This document shows positions 19,133 to 27,917 of a stretch of 64,000 bases of DNA, one piece after another. How positions within the stretch are numbered: position 1 is the stretch's first letter; each line of letters opens with the position of its first letter. The DNA is from Mariniphaga anaerophila (GTDB lineage: Bacteria > Bacteroidota > Bacteroidia > Bacteroidales > Prolixibacteraceae): assembly GCF_900129025.1 (NCBI RefSeq), contig NZ_FQUM01000008.1, positions 1 through 64,000 on the forward strand, read 5' to 3'. Both the position numbers and the translations under genes were made by a program. The notes below the pieces were generated by a model that did no database searches, was not told the DNA's origin, and saw nothing but the letters and a program-made list of their open reading frames with translations.

Positions 19133-19147
19133 CCTCAAATTTTGAGG
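19133..19147. promoter_or_regulatory. Palindrome between divergent GH20 and NagX-like genes
   Basis: CCTCAAATTTTGAGG is a perfect 7-bp inverted repeat around one base, in the 60-bp gap between two divergent genes. Its position suits an operator acting on both promoters. No regulator is encoded nearby, so this is a sequence-only candidate. Confidence 0.4.
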
Positions 19148-19192
19148 AAGATAGGAATTTCATTTTGAATATGTTGATTAACCTAAAATAAA

Positions 19193-20287
19193 ATGGCTGA
19201 GACAAAACGACTGATTTCCCTGGACGCATTTCGCGGATTTACAATTGCTGCAATGATTATGGTAAACAACCCCGGAAGCTGGAGTCATGTTTACAAACCG
19301 CTGCTGCACGTTGAGTGGAACGGACTGACTCCAACCGATTTGATATTTCCTTTTTTCATTTTTATAGTGGGCGTTTCTATTACGCTGGCATACACTAAAC
19401 GGTTGCAGGCAGGTGTTCCTAAAGTGCCCATGTACAAAAAAATCGTGTTCCGGTCGTTAAAAATATTTGTGGTGGGCGTGTTGCTGTGGCTGTTCCCGAA
19501 ATTCGATTTTGAAAGTATCAGGTATGCGGGCGTTTTACAGCGTATTGCCGTAGTGTTTTTGTTCTCTGCCCTGCTTTTTCTCAACTCAAAATGGAAAACT
19601 CAGGCCATTGTTGCCGCCGTATTAGTTGTAGGCTACTGGCTGGCGATGGTTTTAATTCCGACTCCCGGTTACGGAGAGGCAATGCTGGAGCCGGGGGCAA
19701 ACCTTGCTGCATGGATAGATACAAAATTATTGCCCGGTTATATGTGGCAGAAAACCTGGGATCCCGAAGGACTTTTTAGTACACTTCCGGCCATTGCCAC
19801 GGCTATTTCAGGAATGCTGGCCGGCCATTTGATTCTGAGCAAAATACCACAGGAAAGGAAAGTGATTTACATGTTCTCCTTTGGCTTTTTTGCTTTTGTA
19901 ATTGGCTACTGGTGGGATTTTATTTTTCCCATTAACAAGAATATCTGGACCAGCTCATTTGTTATGGTGACTTCGGGGTTAGCAGCCATGGTGCTGGCAA
20001 TAAGCCTGTTTTTTGTGGATGTGATGGGACGTACCCGCTTCACCAAACCGGGGATTATTTTCGGCTCAAATGCCATTGCAGTTTACGTGCTGTCAGATGT
20101 GTGGAGACTTTTTTTCTATCAATTAAAGATTGCCGGAAACAGCTTAAATGTACATTTTCTTGATATGTTTGAATCTGCCGGATGGAGTCTGAAATTTGGA
20201 AGTTTGCTTTTTGCCCTTCTGTTTATCTGTTTCAATTTTATTCCCGCGTGGATACTTTACAAGAAAAAGATTTTTATAAAACTTTAA
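19193..20287 (+). CDS. NagX-like heparan-alpha-glucosaminide N-acetyltransferase-family membrane protein
   Basis: A 364-residue polytopic inner-membrane protein with about ten hydrophobic segments. The N-terminus (ISLDAFRGFTIAAMIMVNNPG) and the following LTPTDLIFPFFIFIVG segment are signatures of the DUF5009/HGSNAT group; the family member NagX occurs in N-acetylglucosamine operons. The human homologue transfers acetyl groups across the lysosomal membrane to glucosamine residues. The bacterial role is less certain, but pairing with a GH20 hexosaminidase supports amino-sugar handling. The 3' end overlaps the convergent aroA gene by 14 bp. Confidence 0.85.
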   Translation: MAETKRLISLDAFRGFTIAAMIMVNNPGSWSHVYKPLLHVEWNGLTPTDLIFPFFIFIVGVSITLAYTKRLQAGVPKVPMYKKIVFRSLKIFVVGVLLWLFPKFDFESIRYAGVLQRIAVVFLFSALLFLNSKWKTQAIVAAVLVVGYWLAMVLIPTPGYGEAMLEPGANLAAWIDTKLLPGYMWQKTWDPEGLFSTLPAIATAISGMLAGHLILSKIPQERKVIYMFSFGFFAFVIGYWWDFIFPINKNIWTSSFVMVTSGLAAMVLAISLFFVDVMGRTRFTKPGIIFGSNAIAVYVLSDVWRLFFYQLKIAGNSLNVHFLDMFESAGWSLKFGSLLFALLFICFNFIPAWILYKKKIFIKL

Positions 20288-21509
20288 CGGCAAATCCCAC
20301 TTGCTTCAGGTCTTCCCAAAACGACGGGTAGGATTTGGTAACAACCATGGGGTCTTCAATGTCGAGATTGTAACCGGCCAGTACCATTGGAGCAAAAGCC
20401 AGCGCCATACGATGATCGTGGTATGTTTTTATGATCGGAATTTTTTCTGCTGTTGACGCATCGATTGTGCCGTCCCAAGCCAGTTCTCCGTGAGCCGGTT
20501 CTGTTACGGTGGCGCCGAATTTTTTCAGTTCGTTTTGTAATGCGGCAATCCTGTCTGTTTCTTTAATTTTCAGTGTTTTTAGCCCTGAAAAATAAAACGG
20601 AATTTTTTTTGCCACACACAAACATGCCATTGTTTGCGCTACATCTGGGTTTTCAATAAAATCGAACTCCAGTTTCGCGGGGAGCGAAGACGTGGATTTT
20701 GAAAGCAAAATACCATCGCTTTTTTGTGTTGATTGAACGCCCAGTTGTTTAAACCATCCGGCAATGTTTGCATCGCCCTGCAGGCTGTCGATTTGCAGAT
20801 TCTCCAACAGTATTTCTCCTTTTTCGGCAAGCGCCAGCATCTGATACCAGTACGAGGCACCAGACCAGTCAGCTTCAACGGTGAATTCTCCGGGCAGGTA
20901 GTTTTGTTCGGGAACCGTTATGGTGTTCCCTTCCCATTTGTATTGAATACCAAAACGCGCCATTAATTTCAGGGTCAGTTCAATGTACGAGCGCGAGGTT
21001 ATTTCTCCTTTTAAAGCGAGAGTCAGTCCGTTTTCAATGGTTGGTGCAATTAATAGCAACGCCGAAATGTATTGGCTGGAGATGCTGCCATCCAGTTCCA
21101 GCGTTTTGCCTTTTAGATGCGACCCAAATATTTTCAGTGGCGGAAACCCATCTTTTTCGATGTATTCAATTCGCGCACCCAACTCGTTTAGTGCATCCAC
21201 CAAAATTCCTATGGGGCGCTGTTTCATTCGTTCCGAACCGGTAATTTCCCATTCGCCTACAATTTTAGAGAGAAAAGCTGTGAGAAAACGCATGGCTGTT
21301 CCGGCGTGCCCAATATCAAATTTATTGCTGTTGGAGAACAGTGCCTGTTCCAAAACACGGGTGTCATCGGAGTCTGACAGGTTTTTTGCCACGTACGGAT
21401 TGTAACAAAGCGCATTTATAATTAGTACGCGGTTGCTGATGCTTTTGGATGCAGGAAGGTTAATGCATCCGTTTATTTCAGTTCGAGTTGCGGTTACCTG
21501 GTATTTCAT
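20274..21509 (-). CDS. aroA: 3-phosphoshikimate 1-carboxyvinyltransferase (EPSP synthase)
   Basis: Transfers the enolpyruvyl group of PEP to shikimate-3-phosphate in chorismate synthesis. 411 residues, at the short end for AroA and typical of Bacteroidota forms. Recognised by LPASKSISNRVL near the N-terminus (substrate-binding Lys and Arg), GHAGTAMRFLTA (in place of the more common GNAGTAMR), KETDRIAALQNELKKFGA and YHDHRMALAFAP near the C-terminus. It lies 4 bp downstream of aroB on the same strand, forming a shikimate-pathway operon. It overlaps the convergent NagX-like gene at the 3' end. Confidence 0.96.
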   Translation of the reverse strand: MKYQVTATRTEINGCINLPASKSISNRVLIINALCYNPYVAKNLSDSDDTRVLEQALFSNSNKFDIGHAGTAMRFLTAFLSKIVGEWEITGSERMKQRPIGILVDALNELGARIEYIEKDGFPPLKIFGSHLKGKTLELDGSISSQYISALLLIAPTIENGLTLALKGEITSRSYIELTLKLMARFGIQYKWEGNTITVPEQNYLPGEFTVEADWSGASYWYQMLALAEKGEILLENLQIDSLQGDANIAGWFKQLGVQSTQKSDGILLSKSTSSLPAKLEFDFIENPDVAQTMACLCVAKKIPFYFSGLKTLKIKETDRIAALQNELKKFGATVTEPAHGELAWDGTIDASTAEKIPIIKTYHDHRMALAFAPMVLAGYNLDIEDPMVVTKSYPSFWEDLKQVGFAVKVL

Positions 21510-21513
21510 GAAA

Positions 21514-22578
21514 TTAAAGTTCGCTGTAATATTTTAAGGCGTCGAAAATGAGTTCCTTCTCGCAGTTGTGGTTAATTTTCATTTTTCCCGGTTCAGAAAT
21601 CAGTGTGAAATTGATTCTACCCGATTCATTCTTTTTGTCGTGGGTCATTAATTCAAACAACCTGTCAAAATCACTTTCGTTGATTTCAAACTTCCCATAA
21701 ATTTTTAACAGCCATTGAGTTAGTTCGTTGCTGTAGGTCTCGTCCAGTTCGCAGTTTTTTACTGACAGAAACAGTTCTACAATCATTCCCCAGGCAACTG
21801 CAAAACCGTGCAATACCGGACGGTTCTGTTCCATTGCCAGGCTTTCAAACGCATGTCCGGCAGTGTGTCCGAGATTCAGCGCTTTGCGAATGTTTTTTTC
21901 GGTAGGGTCGTTAAAAACAAAATATTCTTTTATGTCAACCGAGTGCTGGATAATCTGAAGCAGGCTTTTGTAATCGATGTCATTAAGGTTAAAGCCTTTT
22001 AGTTCATCCAAATGGTCGGTGCTTTTAATCAGCCCGTGTTTTATCATTTCGGCAAAACCCGACAAGAAGTTGGGGTGGTCGATGGTTTCCAGAAAATCGG
22101 TGTTAATGATGACTGCAACAGGATTTTTAAATGTGCCGATTTCGTTTTTCAGCCCGTTAAAGTTGATGCCTGTTTTCCCACCAACCGATGCATCTACCTG
22201 AGAAAGCAGGGTAGTGGGGACGTTAATGAAATCGACTCCGCGTTTGAATGTTGACGCTGCAAACCCTGCAAGGTCGGTTAGCATTCCGCCGCCAATGTTA
22301 ATTACCAGAGATTTACGATCGGCTCCGTTTTTTGACAGAAACTCCCAGATTTTGATTACTGACTCCAGCTTTTTGTTGCTTTCTCCTGCCGGCAGGACTA
22401 TTTTTTTTATGGATTGAAATTCGATGAATTTACTGAATTTTGGCAGCCACAATTTATCCACATTTTCTTCTGTTACCAGAAAAACTTTCCCTTTGTCGTA
22501 ACCGGCTGCCCAATCGGTGAGTTCAATTTCCGGAGAATCAGTGTAGATTATTTTCGAGTATACTTTTGAATTTTCCAT
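21514..22578 (-). CDS. aroB: 3-dehydroquinate synthase
   Basis: NAD- and metal-dependent second enzyme of the shikimate pathway, converting DAHP to 3-dehydroquinate. 354 residues, normal length. Signatures include GESNKKLES, NIGGGMLTDLAGFAASTFKRG (in part), VPTTLLSQVDASVGGKTG and the metal-ligand region LNLGHTAGHAFESL. The start at 22578 lies 20-30 bp downstream of an exact -7 element on the minus strand (22599-22606). It is followed after 4 bp by aroA. Confidence 0.97.
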   Translation of the reverse strand: MENSKVYSKIIYTDSPEIELTDWAAGYDKGKVFLVTEENVDKLWLPKFSKFIEFQSIKKIVLPAGESNKKLESVIKIWEFLSKNGADRKSLVINIGGGMLTDLAGFAASTFKRGVDFINVPTTLLSQVDASVGGKTGINFNGLKNEIGTFKNPVAVIINTDFLETIDHPNFLSGFAEMIKHGLIKSTDHLDELKGFNLNDIDYKSLLQIIQHSVDIKEYFVFNDPTEKNIRKALNLGHTAGHAFESLAMEQNRPVLHGFAVAWGMIVELFLSVKNCELDETYSNELTQWLLKIYGKFEINESDFDRLFELMTHDKKNESGRINFTLISEPGKMKINHNCEKELIFDALKYYSEL

Positions 22579-22598
22579 AGTTACCTGCTAAATTGCGG

Positions 22599-22606
22599 CA
22601 AAGTTA
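22599..22606 (-). promoter_or_regulatory. -7 element of the aroBA operon
   Basis: On the minus strand TAACTTTG matches TAnnTTTG exactly and places transcription start about 12-15 bp before the aroB ATG. No TTTG is seen at the -33 distance. It lies back to back with the plus-strand element at 22610-22617. Confidence 0.4.
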
Positions 22607-22609
22607 CAA

Positions 22610-22617
22610 TAAATTTG
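22610..22617 (+). promoter_or_regulatory. -7 element upstream of the 22673 gene and dprA
   Basis: TAAATTTG matches TAnnTTTG exactly, 55 bp before the ATG at 22673. The -33 position lacks TTTG. With the minus-strand element it forms the near-palindrome CAAAGTTACAATAAATTTG, so two divergent promoters almost touch. Confidence 0.4.
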
Positions 22618-22672
22618 TTCTCAACTTTTTTTTGCGCTGTAAGGCCACGGGTTTTCATAAAAAATTAGGATA

Positions 22673-23125
22673 ATGACCATTTCGAATAAACAAAAGATTG
22701 CTTTTTTACGCCGCATTTTTTTTCTGGTTAGTTTAATTATCGCATTAATAATACTGGCGCTTTTTTTATTGGACTACACACTTTACGGGCTGGCAGGAAT
22801 AGGAGTTTTTGCGCTGTGGTTTCTTTACTTTCAGGTGGCCGATTATCAGTTTATTGAATTTGACGATGCCAACGGAAAGGTGTTACTGCGCTATTACAAA
22901 GCGGTTAGGTTTGGGAAAGTAAGTTTTAATTCGATAGAGTTTCCCCAGTCAATGTTGTACAGTGCGCATTTCGATAATTCCGTTTTTGGGCGGATGTCGG
23001 ATTTAACGCTGGTGGTTAAAACCCGAAGAGGAATTGCCGAGTACCCTTCGGTAAGTTTAACCGCGCTTACGAAAGAACAACGAAGATTTTTGCAGGAAAG
23101 GTTGTTGCAAATATTAGGTGTTTAA
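22673..23125 (+). CDS. Small two-helix membrane protein with a cytoplasmic beta domain
   Basis: 150 residues with no family assigned with confidence. Two hydrophobic segments (about 13-35 and 38-55) form a hairpin at the N-terminus. They are followed by a soluble domain with alternating beta-strand patterns (ADYQFIEFDD...KVLLRYYKAVRFGKVSFNSIEF), which resembles the bacterial PH-like domains found after such hairpins. It lies 18 bp upstream of dprA on the same strand and is probably co-transcribed, but no functional link is evident. Confidence 0.7.
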   Translation: MTISNKQKIAFLRRIFFLVSLIIALIILALFLLDYTLYGLAGIGVFALWFLYFQVADYQFIEFDDANGKVLLRYYKAVRFGKVSFNSIEFPQSMLYSAHFDNSVFGRMSDLTLVVKTRRGIAEYPSVSLTALTKEQRRFLQERLLQILGV

Positions 23126-23143
23126 TTTTTTTTCTCCGGACAC

Positions 23144-24250
23144 ATGGAACAAAATGTATTATTTTATAAAATAGCGCTTTCAATGGTTCCCGGCATTGGC
23201 GGAGTTTTGGCACGCAATCTGGTGGCGTACACCGGCAGTGCCGAAAACGTTTTTTCAGAGCCGGACAAAGCGCTGATAAAAATTCCGGGAATTGGAAAGG
23301 TGAATGCCAAACGCTTGAAAAACAGTGCTGTGTTTGAAAGAGCAGAGAAGGAGCTTGAGTTTATCCGAAAATACAATATTGATGTTCGTTTTTATACTGA
23401 TAAATGCTATCCGCGCCGACTGAAAGCCTGTCCGGATGCACCTGTTATTTTGTACTCCAAAGGAAATGTAAATGCTGACGAAGAACGGGTTGTAAGTATC
23501 GTGGGTACCAGAAATGCAACTGATTACGGCAAAATGATTTGCGAACAGTTGATTTCTAAGTTTGCCGAACGCAATTACCCGATACTGATTGTGAGCGGGC
23601 TGGCTTACGGAATAGATATTCAGGCGCACAAAATGGCGCTGAAATACGGGGTGCCGACAGCCGGCGTGGTGGGTCACGGATTGGATGTAATTTATCCGTC
23701 ATTACATGCTGAAACTGCCCGGAAAATGATGGGAAACGGAGGATTGATTACCGATTTTCCCAGCGGAACTAAAATTGACCCGTCCAATTTTGTTCGGCGC
23801 AATCGTGTAATTGCCGGCCTTGCCGATGCTACTATTGTTGTTGAATCTGCAGAAAAAGGTGGTGCGTTAATTACTGCAGAAATTGCATCGTCATACAACC
23901 GTGACGTATTTGCTTTCCCGGGGAGGGTAGATGAAACTTATTCGCGAGGCTGCAATCGCATTATCCGGCTTAATGGCGCAAGCCTAATTCAGGATATTGA
24001 TGACCTCGAATTTTTTATGGGATGGGAAACTCAGCAAAAAGTACAGACAGTGCAACCTTCTCTTTTTGTGGAACTAACTGCCGACGAAAAAAAGGTTGTA
24101 GAACTTCTGCAAAGGGAAGGTGAATTGTTTATCGATCAGATTTCCTCAGAACTAAGAATGCCCGGGAGCAAAGTTTCAGCATTGCTGCTGAACATGGAGT
24201 TTAAAAGTTTGCTCGTGGTTTTGCCCGGGAAAATGTATAAGTTGAAATAA
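23144..24250 (+). CDS. dprA: DNA-processing protein DprA
   Basis: Binds incoming single-stranded DNA during natural transformation and loads RecA. 368 residues. An N-terminal helix-hairpin-helix region shows two HhH-like motifs (MVPGIGGVLARNL and KIPGIGKVNAKRL). The central Rossmann-like DNA-binding domain has SIVGTRNATDYGK, VSGLAYGIDIQAH and the later FVRRNRVIAGLADATIVVES. A C-terminal winged-helix domain covers about 305-368. The complete architecture suggests a functional protein. It follows the small membrane protein by 18 bp. Confidence 0.96.
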   Translation: MEQNVLFYKIALSMVPGIGGVLARNLVAYTGSAENVFSEPDKALIKIPGIGKVNAKRLKNSAVFERAEKELEFIRKYNIDVRFYTDKCYPRRLKACPDAPVILYSKGNVNADEERVVSIVGTRNATDYGKMICEQLISKFAERNYPILIVSGLAYGIDIQAHKMALKYGVPTAGVVGHGLDVIYPSLHAETARKMMGNGGLITDFPSGTKIDPSNFVRRNRVIAGLADATIVVESAEKGGALITAEIASSYNRDVFAFPGRVDETYSRGCNRIIRLNGASLIQDIDDLEFFMGWETQQKVQTVQPSLFVELTADEKKVVELLQREGELFIDQISSELRMPGSKVSALLLNMEFKSLLVVLPGKMYKLK

Positions 24251-24295
24251 CTTGGTATCAGTTCAAAAATAAATATTTCGAATCAAATTAACGGA

Positions 24296-24454
24296 TTAGA
24301 GCTCGCATGCAGGAATACGCACTACCCTTCCTTCATCGTCTGAAACTACCAGTTCCAGGTTACGTGCTTTTTTTGTCTGAATGAGTTTTTCCTGATAGAT
24401 CTCAAGTCCTTTTAAAATTTTCTCGCGAATTTCATTTTTATTTTTCATCTCCAT
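24296..24454 (-). CDS. 52-residue partner protein overlapping the zeta-like ATPase gene
   Basis: A small ORF starting with ATG at 24454-24452, inside the last codons of the zeta-like gene, and ending with TAA at 24296-24298. The protein starts MEMKNKNEIREKILKGLEIY, contains QTKKARNLELVVSDDEGRVV and ends in IPACEL. Its helix-rich first half and the later [KR]N-x-x-LVV...G-x-V-x-x-I-P/K pattern resemble, from memory, small proteins often encoded next to COG4185/zeta-like ATPases, where the partner usually lies upstream. Translational coupling through the 17-bp overlap is likely. It may be an antitoxin or a regulatory subunit; this is inference. A second in-frame ATG two codons later is an alternative start. 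Confidence 0.65.
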   Translation of the reverse strand: MEMKNKNEIREKILKGLEIYQEKLIQTKKARNLELVVSDDEGRVVRIPACEL

Positions 24455-25025
24455 TAACTAAAGATTTTAAGCGGCCAAATTTAGTAATATTTTTGATAAT
24501 CGACGACTTGCTTTTTGTCCCCTCGGCGATCAGCTCCGATGACATTTTTTGTGAATTGTCGAAAATCATCCAATAGTCACTTATAGGAATGTAGATGTCA
24601 AATAGGTTTTTTATGCCTGCATAATATCTCCTGCCGATAACATGCTTGGGTACATGGTGGCCCCCTTCAAGCACTCTGTTTTCAACCCTTTCGTAAGCCA
24701 GCTCAACTGAGTTTAGCCAAAAGAAAATGAGCGTAGTTTCATAACCCGACTTCTTCGATTTGAAAATTGTGTTCCGAAATGTTCGGGAAGATAACGTGGT
24801 TTCAAAGGCAAAATCTTTCTGAAGAGGGAAGAAATCATTAATCTTTTTTAACATTATTCTACCTGCTTCGATGGAAGATAATTCCGGATTTAATGGTGAA
24901 AGTCCACGTGCAATTTCATCTGCATTGATAAAAATGTCGCATTTAAGCATCTCCGGCAACACCGTAAACGATGCCGTAGTTTTTCCTGCGCCGTTGCACC
25001 CGGCAATGATATATAAATTTGGCAT
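24438..25025 (-). CDS. Zeta-toxin-like P-loop ATPase/kinase (COG4185 type)
   Basis: 195 residues from the ATG at 25025. A Walker A motif starts almost immediately (residues 9-16, GCNGAGKT), followed by FINADEIARGLSPLNPE, the Asp/Glu pattern of the zeta-toxin family that binds the UDP-sugar or other phosphoacceptor. A further conserved segment is FAFETTLSSRTF, and RRYY...IKNLFDIYIPISDYW is typical of this group. The upstream in-frame extension to 25070 is rejected because the P-loop normally lies within the first ten residues. Zeta-type enzymes phosphorylate UDP-GlcNAc-like substrates as toxins, but COG4185 members are mostly uncharacterised. It overlaps the 52-residue ORF at its 3' end. Confidence 0.82.
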   Translation of the reverse strand: MPNLYIIAGCNGAGKTTASFTVLPEMLKCDIFINADEIARGLSPLNPELSSIEAGRIMLKKINDFFPLQKDFAFETTLSSRTFRNTIFKSKKSGYETTLIFFWLNSVELAYERVENRVLEGGHHVPKHVIGRRYYAGIKNLFDIYIPISDYWMIFDNSQKMSSELIAEGTKSKSSIIKNITKFGRLKSLVNGDEK

Positions 25026-25097
25026 ATTTTTGTATTCTGGGCTAAAGATAAAAATTAAACCTGTAACCAATAGAAGTTAGTATCAACCAACTTTTCC

Positions 25098-25105
25098 TAT
25101 TTTTG
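25098..25105 (+). promoter_or_regulatory. -7 element immediately before the helicase gene
   Basis: TATTTTTG matches TAnnTTTG exactly and ends four bases before the ATG at 25110. If it is used, the transcript would start at or near the start codon. No -33 TTTG is at the right distance. Confidence 0.3.
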
Positions 25106-25109
25106 CACA

Positions 25110-26432
25110 ATGAATAAAACATTTGAGGATCTCAAAATTGCCAAGTCAATATTAAAGTCGTTGAACGACATCGGTTTTAAAACGCCTACCCCAATTCAGC
25201 AGGAGGCCATTCCGAAAATTAATTCGGGGGTGAATGTGGTGGGAGTTGCGCAAACCGGAACCGGAAAAACAGCGGCGTACCTTCTGCCTCTGCTCACCAA
25301 GCTGAAGAAGCCGGAAGGAACAGATCCCCGGGTGGTTGTGTTGGTTCCGACCCGCGAACTTTCTATTCAGGTAGGGGAGGATGTGGCCGAGCTCACTTCG
25401 TGGTCTGAATTACGCCATGCAGCAGTTTTTGGCGGAATTGGCTGGACCAAACATGCCGAATTACTAGCTCCCGGAATTGACGTTCTGGTGGCAACTCCTG
25501 GCCGATTAATGGATTTGTATCAGGCGGGTGCGTTGTCGCTAAAAAAGGTAAAATACCTGGTTATTGATGAAGCCGACCGAATGCTTGACATGGGGTTTCA
25601 GCCTCAGCTACGTAAGCTTTTTGAAATTCTTCCGAGTAAAAGGCAGAATCTTCTTTTCTCCGCTACTTTTTCTGAGGCAATTGAAAAACTGGCCGAAGAG
25701 TTCCTCGATTTTTATGACAAGCTTGAAGTTGCGCCTTCTGCTACTCCGGTGCAGGAAGTGAATCAGGTTGCTTACAAAGTGCCCAATTACCGCACAAAAC
25801 TTAACCTGATTAAATATTTGTTAGCCGATGAGGAGACATTTTCGCGAATCATCATTTTCGTGAAAACCAAGGAGCATGCCGACGGGGTGTTCAAGGTTAT
25901 TCAGCGGAAGGTGGAAGGGGAGAAAAGAATTCTGCACTCCAATAAAGGCCAAAATGCACGAATAAATGCTATTCAGGCGTTTAAAAATGGCGAAGTCCGT
26001 ATTTTAATTACAACCGATGTGTCGGCAAGAGGACTGGATGCCAGCATGGTGAGCCACGTTATAAATTTTGACGTTCCTCCAAATTACGAAGACTATGTTC
26101 ACCGGATTGGACGAACAGCACGCGCCGGAAATCGTGGTGATGCAATTACCTTAATTGATGCTTCGGAAGAGTGGCACTGGAAAAAAATTGAGGAACTGGT
26201 GCGCATGGAAATTCCGCTTCAGGAAATGCCGGAAGGTGCGGAAATAGTTGACACTGAGTTTGATGAACGCCAGCAGCAATTGCGTGAGATTGACCGCCAG
26301 CGTAAGATTGATGATCCTTCCTATCAGGGCGCTTTTCATCAAAAGAAAAGGAAAATTCAGTCGAAAAGGTCGTTCGAAGATAAATTTAAGCGTACCAAGC
26401 CCAAGCAGAAAAAGCAAAAAGGAAGAAGATAG
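25110..26432 (+). CDS. DEAD-box RNA helicase (RhlE-like)
   Basis: An ATP-dependent RNA-remodelling helicase of 440 residues. Motifs in order: Q motif (GFKTPTPIQQEAIP), I (AQTGTGKT), Ia (PTRELSIQ), II (IDEADRM, the DEAD box), III (FSATF), IV-V (ITTDVSARGLD) and VI (HRIGRTARAG). The C-terminus is a short basic tail rich in Lys and Arg, as in RhlE and CsdA types that act in ribosome assembly or RNA decay at low temperature. A more precise assignment would need a tree. It converges with the acyltransferase gene. Confidence 0.93.
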   Translation: MNKTFEDLKIAKSILKSLNDIGFKTPTPIQQEAIPKINSGVNVVGVAQTGTGKTAAYLLPLLTKLKKPEGTDPRVVVLVPTRELSIQVGEDVAELTSWSELRHAAVFGGIGWTKHAELLAPGIDVLVATPGRLMDLYQAGALSLKKVKYLVIDEADRMLDMGFQPQLRKLFEILPSKRQNLLFSATFSEAIEKLAEEFLDFYDKLEVAPSATPVQEVNQVAYKVPNYRTKLNLIKYLLADEETFSRIIIFVKTKEHADGVFKVIQRKVEGEKRILHSNKGQNARINAIQAFKNGEVRILITTDVSARGLDASMVSHVINFDVPPNYEDYVHRIGRTARAGNRGDAITLIDASEEWHWKKIEELVRMEIPLQEMPEGAEIVDTEFDERQQQLREIDRQRKIDDPSYQGAFHQKKRKIQSKRSFEDKFKRTKPKQKKQKGRR

Positions 26433-26570
26433 TCATTGCCCGGGATGCAACTAATAAATGTTGTGTCTTTTGATGAGGGGTGTTCGTGTTTACTATATTT
26501 TTGAATTCAAAAGGGAAGGAGTGGTTAGTTGGAATTTTCTAAATAGCATATTCCTGTTTTTCGCTCAATT

Positions 26571-27917
26571 TTAATTCGAAATATGTTTGTCCAGAAGGTC
26601 GAATAGTTCTTTTTGACTCGTTTTTATTTGATTGTAGGTTTTCTTTTTGAACCATTTTAAGACAAGCAGCCGGCACCGGCCAATGTTTTTCCGTAACAGA
26701 ATGTACCAGTTGAATGCAATTTTCCCCGTAAAAGGTAAACTTGCCAGAAATCCTGCTTTTAGCCAGAACCCCGGGATGAGCCACGATACTGCCAGTAGCT
26801 CGAGGAGGTAAAAAATGGGGAACAGGACAATTCCTGCCACCAGAAAGAAGGTGCTCCAGAACGATTGATCTTTTATTTTCTTTCGGGTTACCCTGTCAAT
26901 AAGAAAAAAAGGAATGGCATTGAAAATAAATCCATATAAGAACAGAGGGAATCCAATCAATAAGATGATTGAGCTAAGGAGAAATTTTATGATATGCTTC
27001 TGATTTTCATCAAGCAGCCAGCTCTTCAGTCGGTAATTGCGCAGAAGTTTTGCATACTGTTTTGCTTTGTTAACTGCTTTTTCTGCTTCTTCCGGATGAG
27101 CTGCCTCCAGTTTGTCTAATCCATTTACTAGTTTTTGGTCGGAGTTAAAAAGGTTTAATGCAGACAATTTAATATTGTCTCTTTTTAGAAAATGTCTGCC
27201 ATAAACTGCTCTGATACGCTCAAACTCTTCGTAATATTTTTTGCTTTTGATATTAATGGTCAGCGGCGAAATAGCGTCGTAAATTTCATTTTTCAGGGCA
27301 ATTGTCGCGGCATTTTGGTTCTGTTTGTGTGTGGCAAGAAATTGTTTTACAGAAATAGGTTCACCAAAATTAACAATCACTGTTCCGTTGAACTTCCAGT
27401 AATGACTGTAATAAATGCCGGTTGGAATAATTTGAATGTCAAGCTGGTTGTTGGTTTTTTCTTCTGCCATGAAAACAATCCGCGGCACTGCTTTTTTATG
27501 AACCAGCATTTGGCGTTTGGCCGAGTGAGCAGCTTCCGGGAAAAGTGCCAGAGCTGAGTTGTGTTCAAGTACTTTTATGGAATTAGCAAAAGTTTGTTCG
27601 TTTTTTTCGAGGTTTTCCATGCCGTCGCGCAGTCGGTAAACCGGCATAATTTTCAGGAATTTTAAAATGGCATCTATCGTTTTCGACTTTCCGAAAATAT
27701 CTGCGCGTGCCAGCCAAACCGGCTGAAAATGTGTGTTCAATAAAATAGCCATCGGGTCGCTCAGCGCATTTTGATGGTTGGGCGCAAACACAATCGGTTT
27801 ATTATCCGGAATTTTTTCTTCACCGGTAATAATCGTCTTTTTGTGAGTTGCCCAATCCGCAAATTTGATGTACTGTTTTAGTGTCCAGTACCCCCATGAC
27901 CATTTTTCGTAACTCAT
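26571..27917 (-). CDS. PlsC-family glycerolipid acyltransferase
   Basis: 448 residues from the ATG at 27917. This start overlaps the stop of the upstream gene as ATGA; a start at 28001 would overlap it by 88 bp. The acyltransferase domain (about 35-250) carries the catalytic histidine in APNHQNALSDPM and the acceptor-binding LALFPEAAHS, in place of the usual FPEGTRS. Two or three hydrophobic segments follow in the C-terminal half (around 310-400). It probably acylates lysophosphatidate or a related glycerolipid at the membrane. Its position downstream of a sodium symporter gene has no obvious logic. Confidence 0.82.
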   Translation of the reverse strand: MSYEKWSWGYWTLKQYIKFADWATHKKTIITGEEKIPDNKPIVFAPNHQNALSDPMAILLNTHFQPVWLARADIFGKSKTIDAILKFLKIMPVYRLRDGMENLEKNEQTFANSIKVLEHNSALALFPEAAHSAKRQMLVHKKAVPRIVFMAEEKTNNQLDIQIIPTGIYYSHYWKFNGTVIVNFGEPISVKQFLATHKQNQNAATIALKNEIYDAISPLTINIKSKKYYEEFERIRAVYGRHFLKRDNIKLSALNLFNSDQKLVNGLDKLEAAHPEEAEKAVNKAKQYAKLLRNYRLKSWLLDENQKHIIKFLLSSIILLIGFPLFLYGFIFNAIPFFLIDRVTRKKIKDQSFWSTFFLVAGIVLFPIFYLLELLAVSWLIPGFWLKAGFLASLPFTGKIAFNWYILLRKNIGRCRLLVLKWFKKKTYNQIKTSQKELFDLLDKHISN

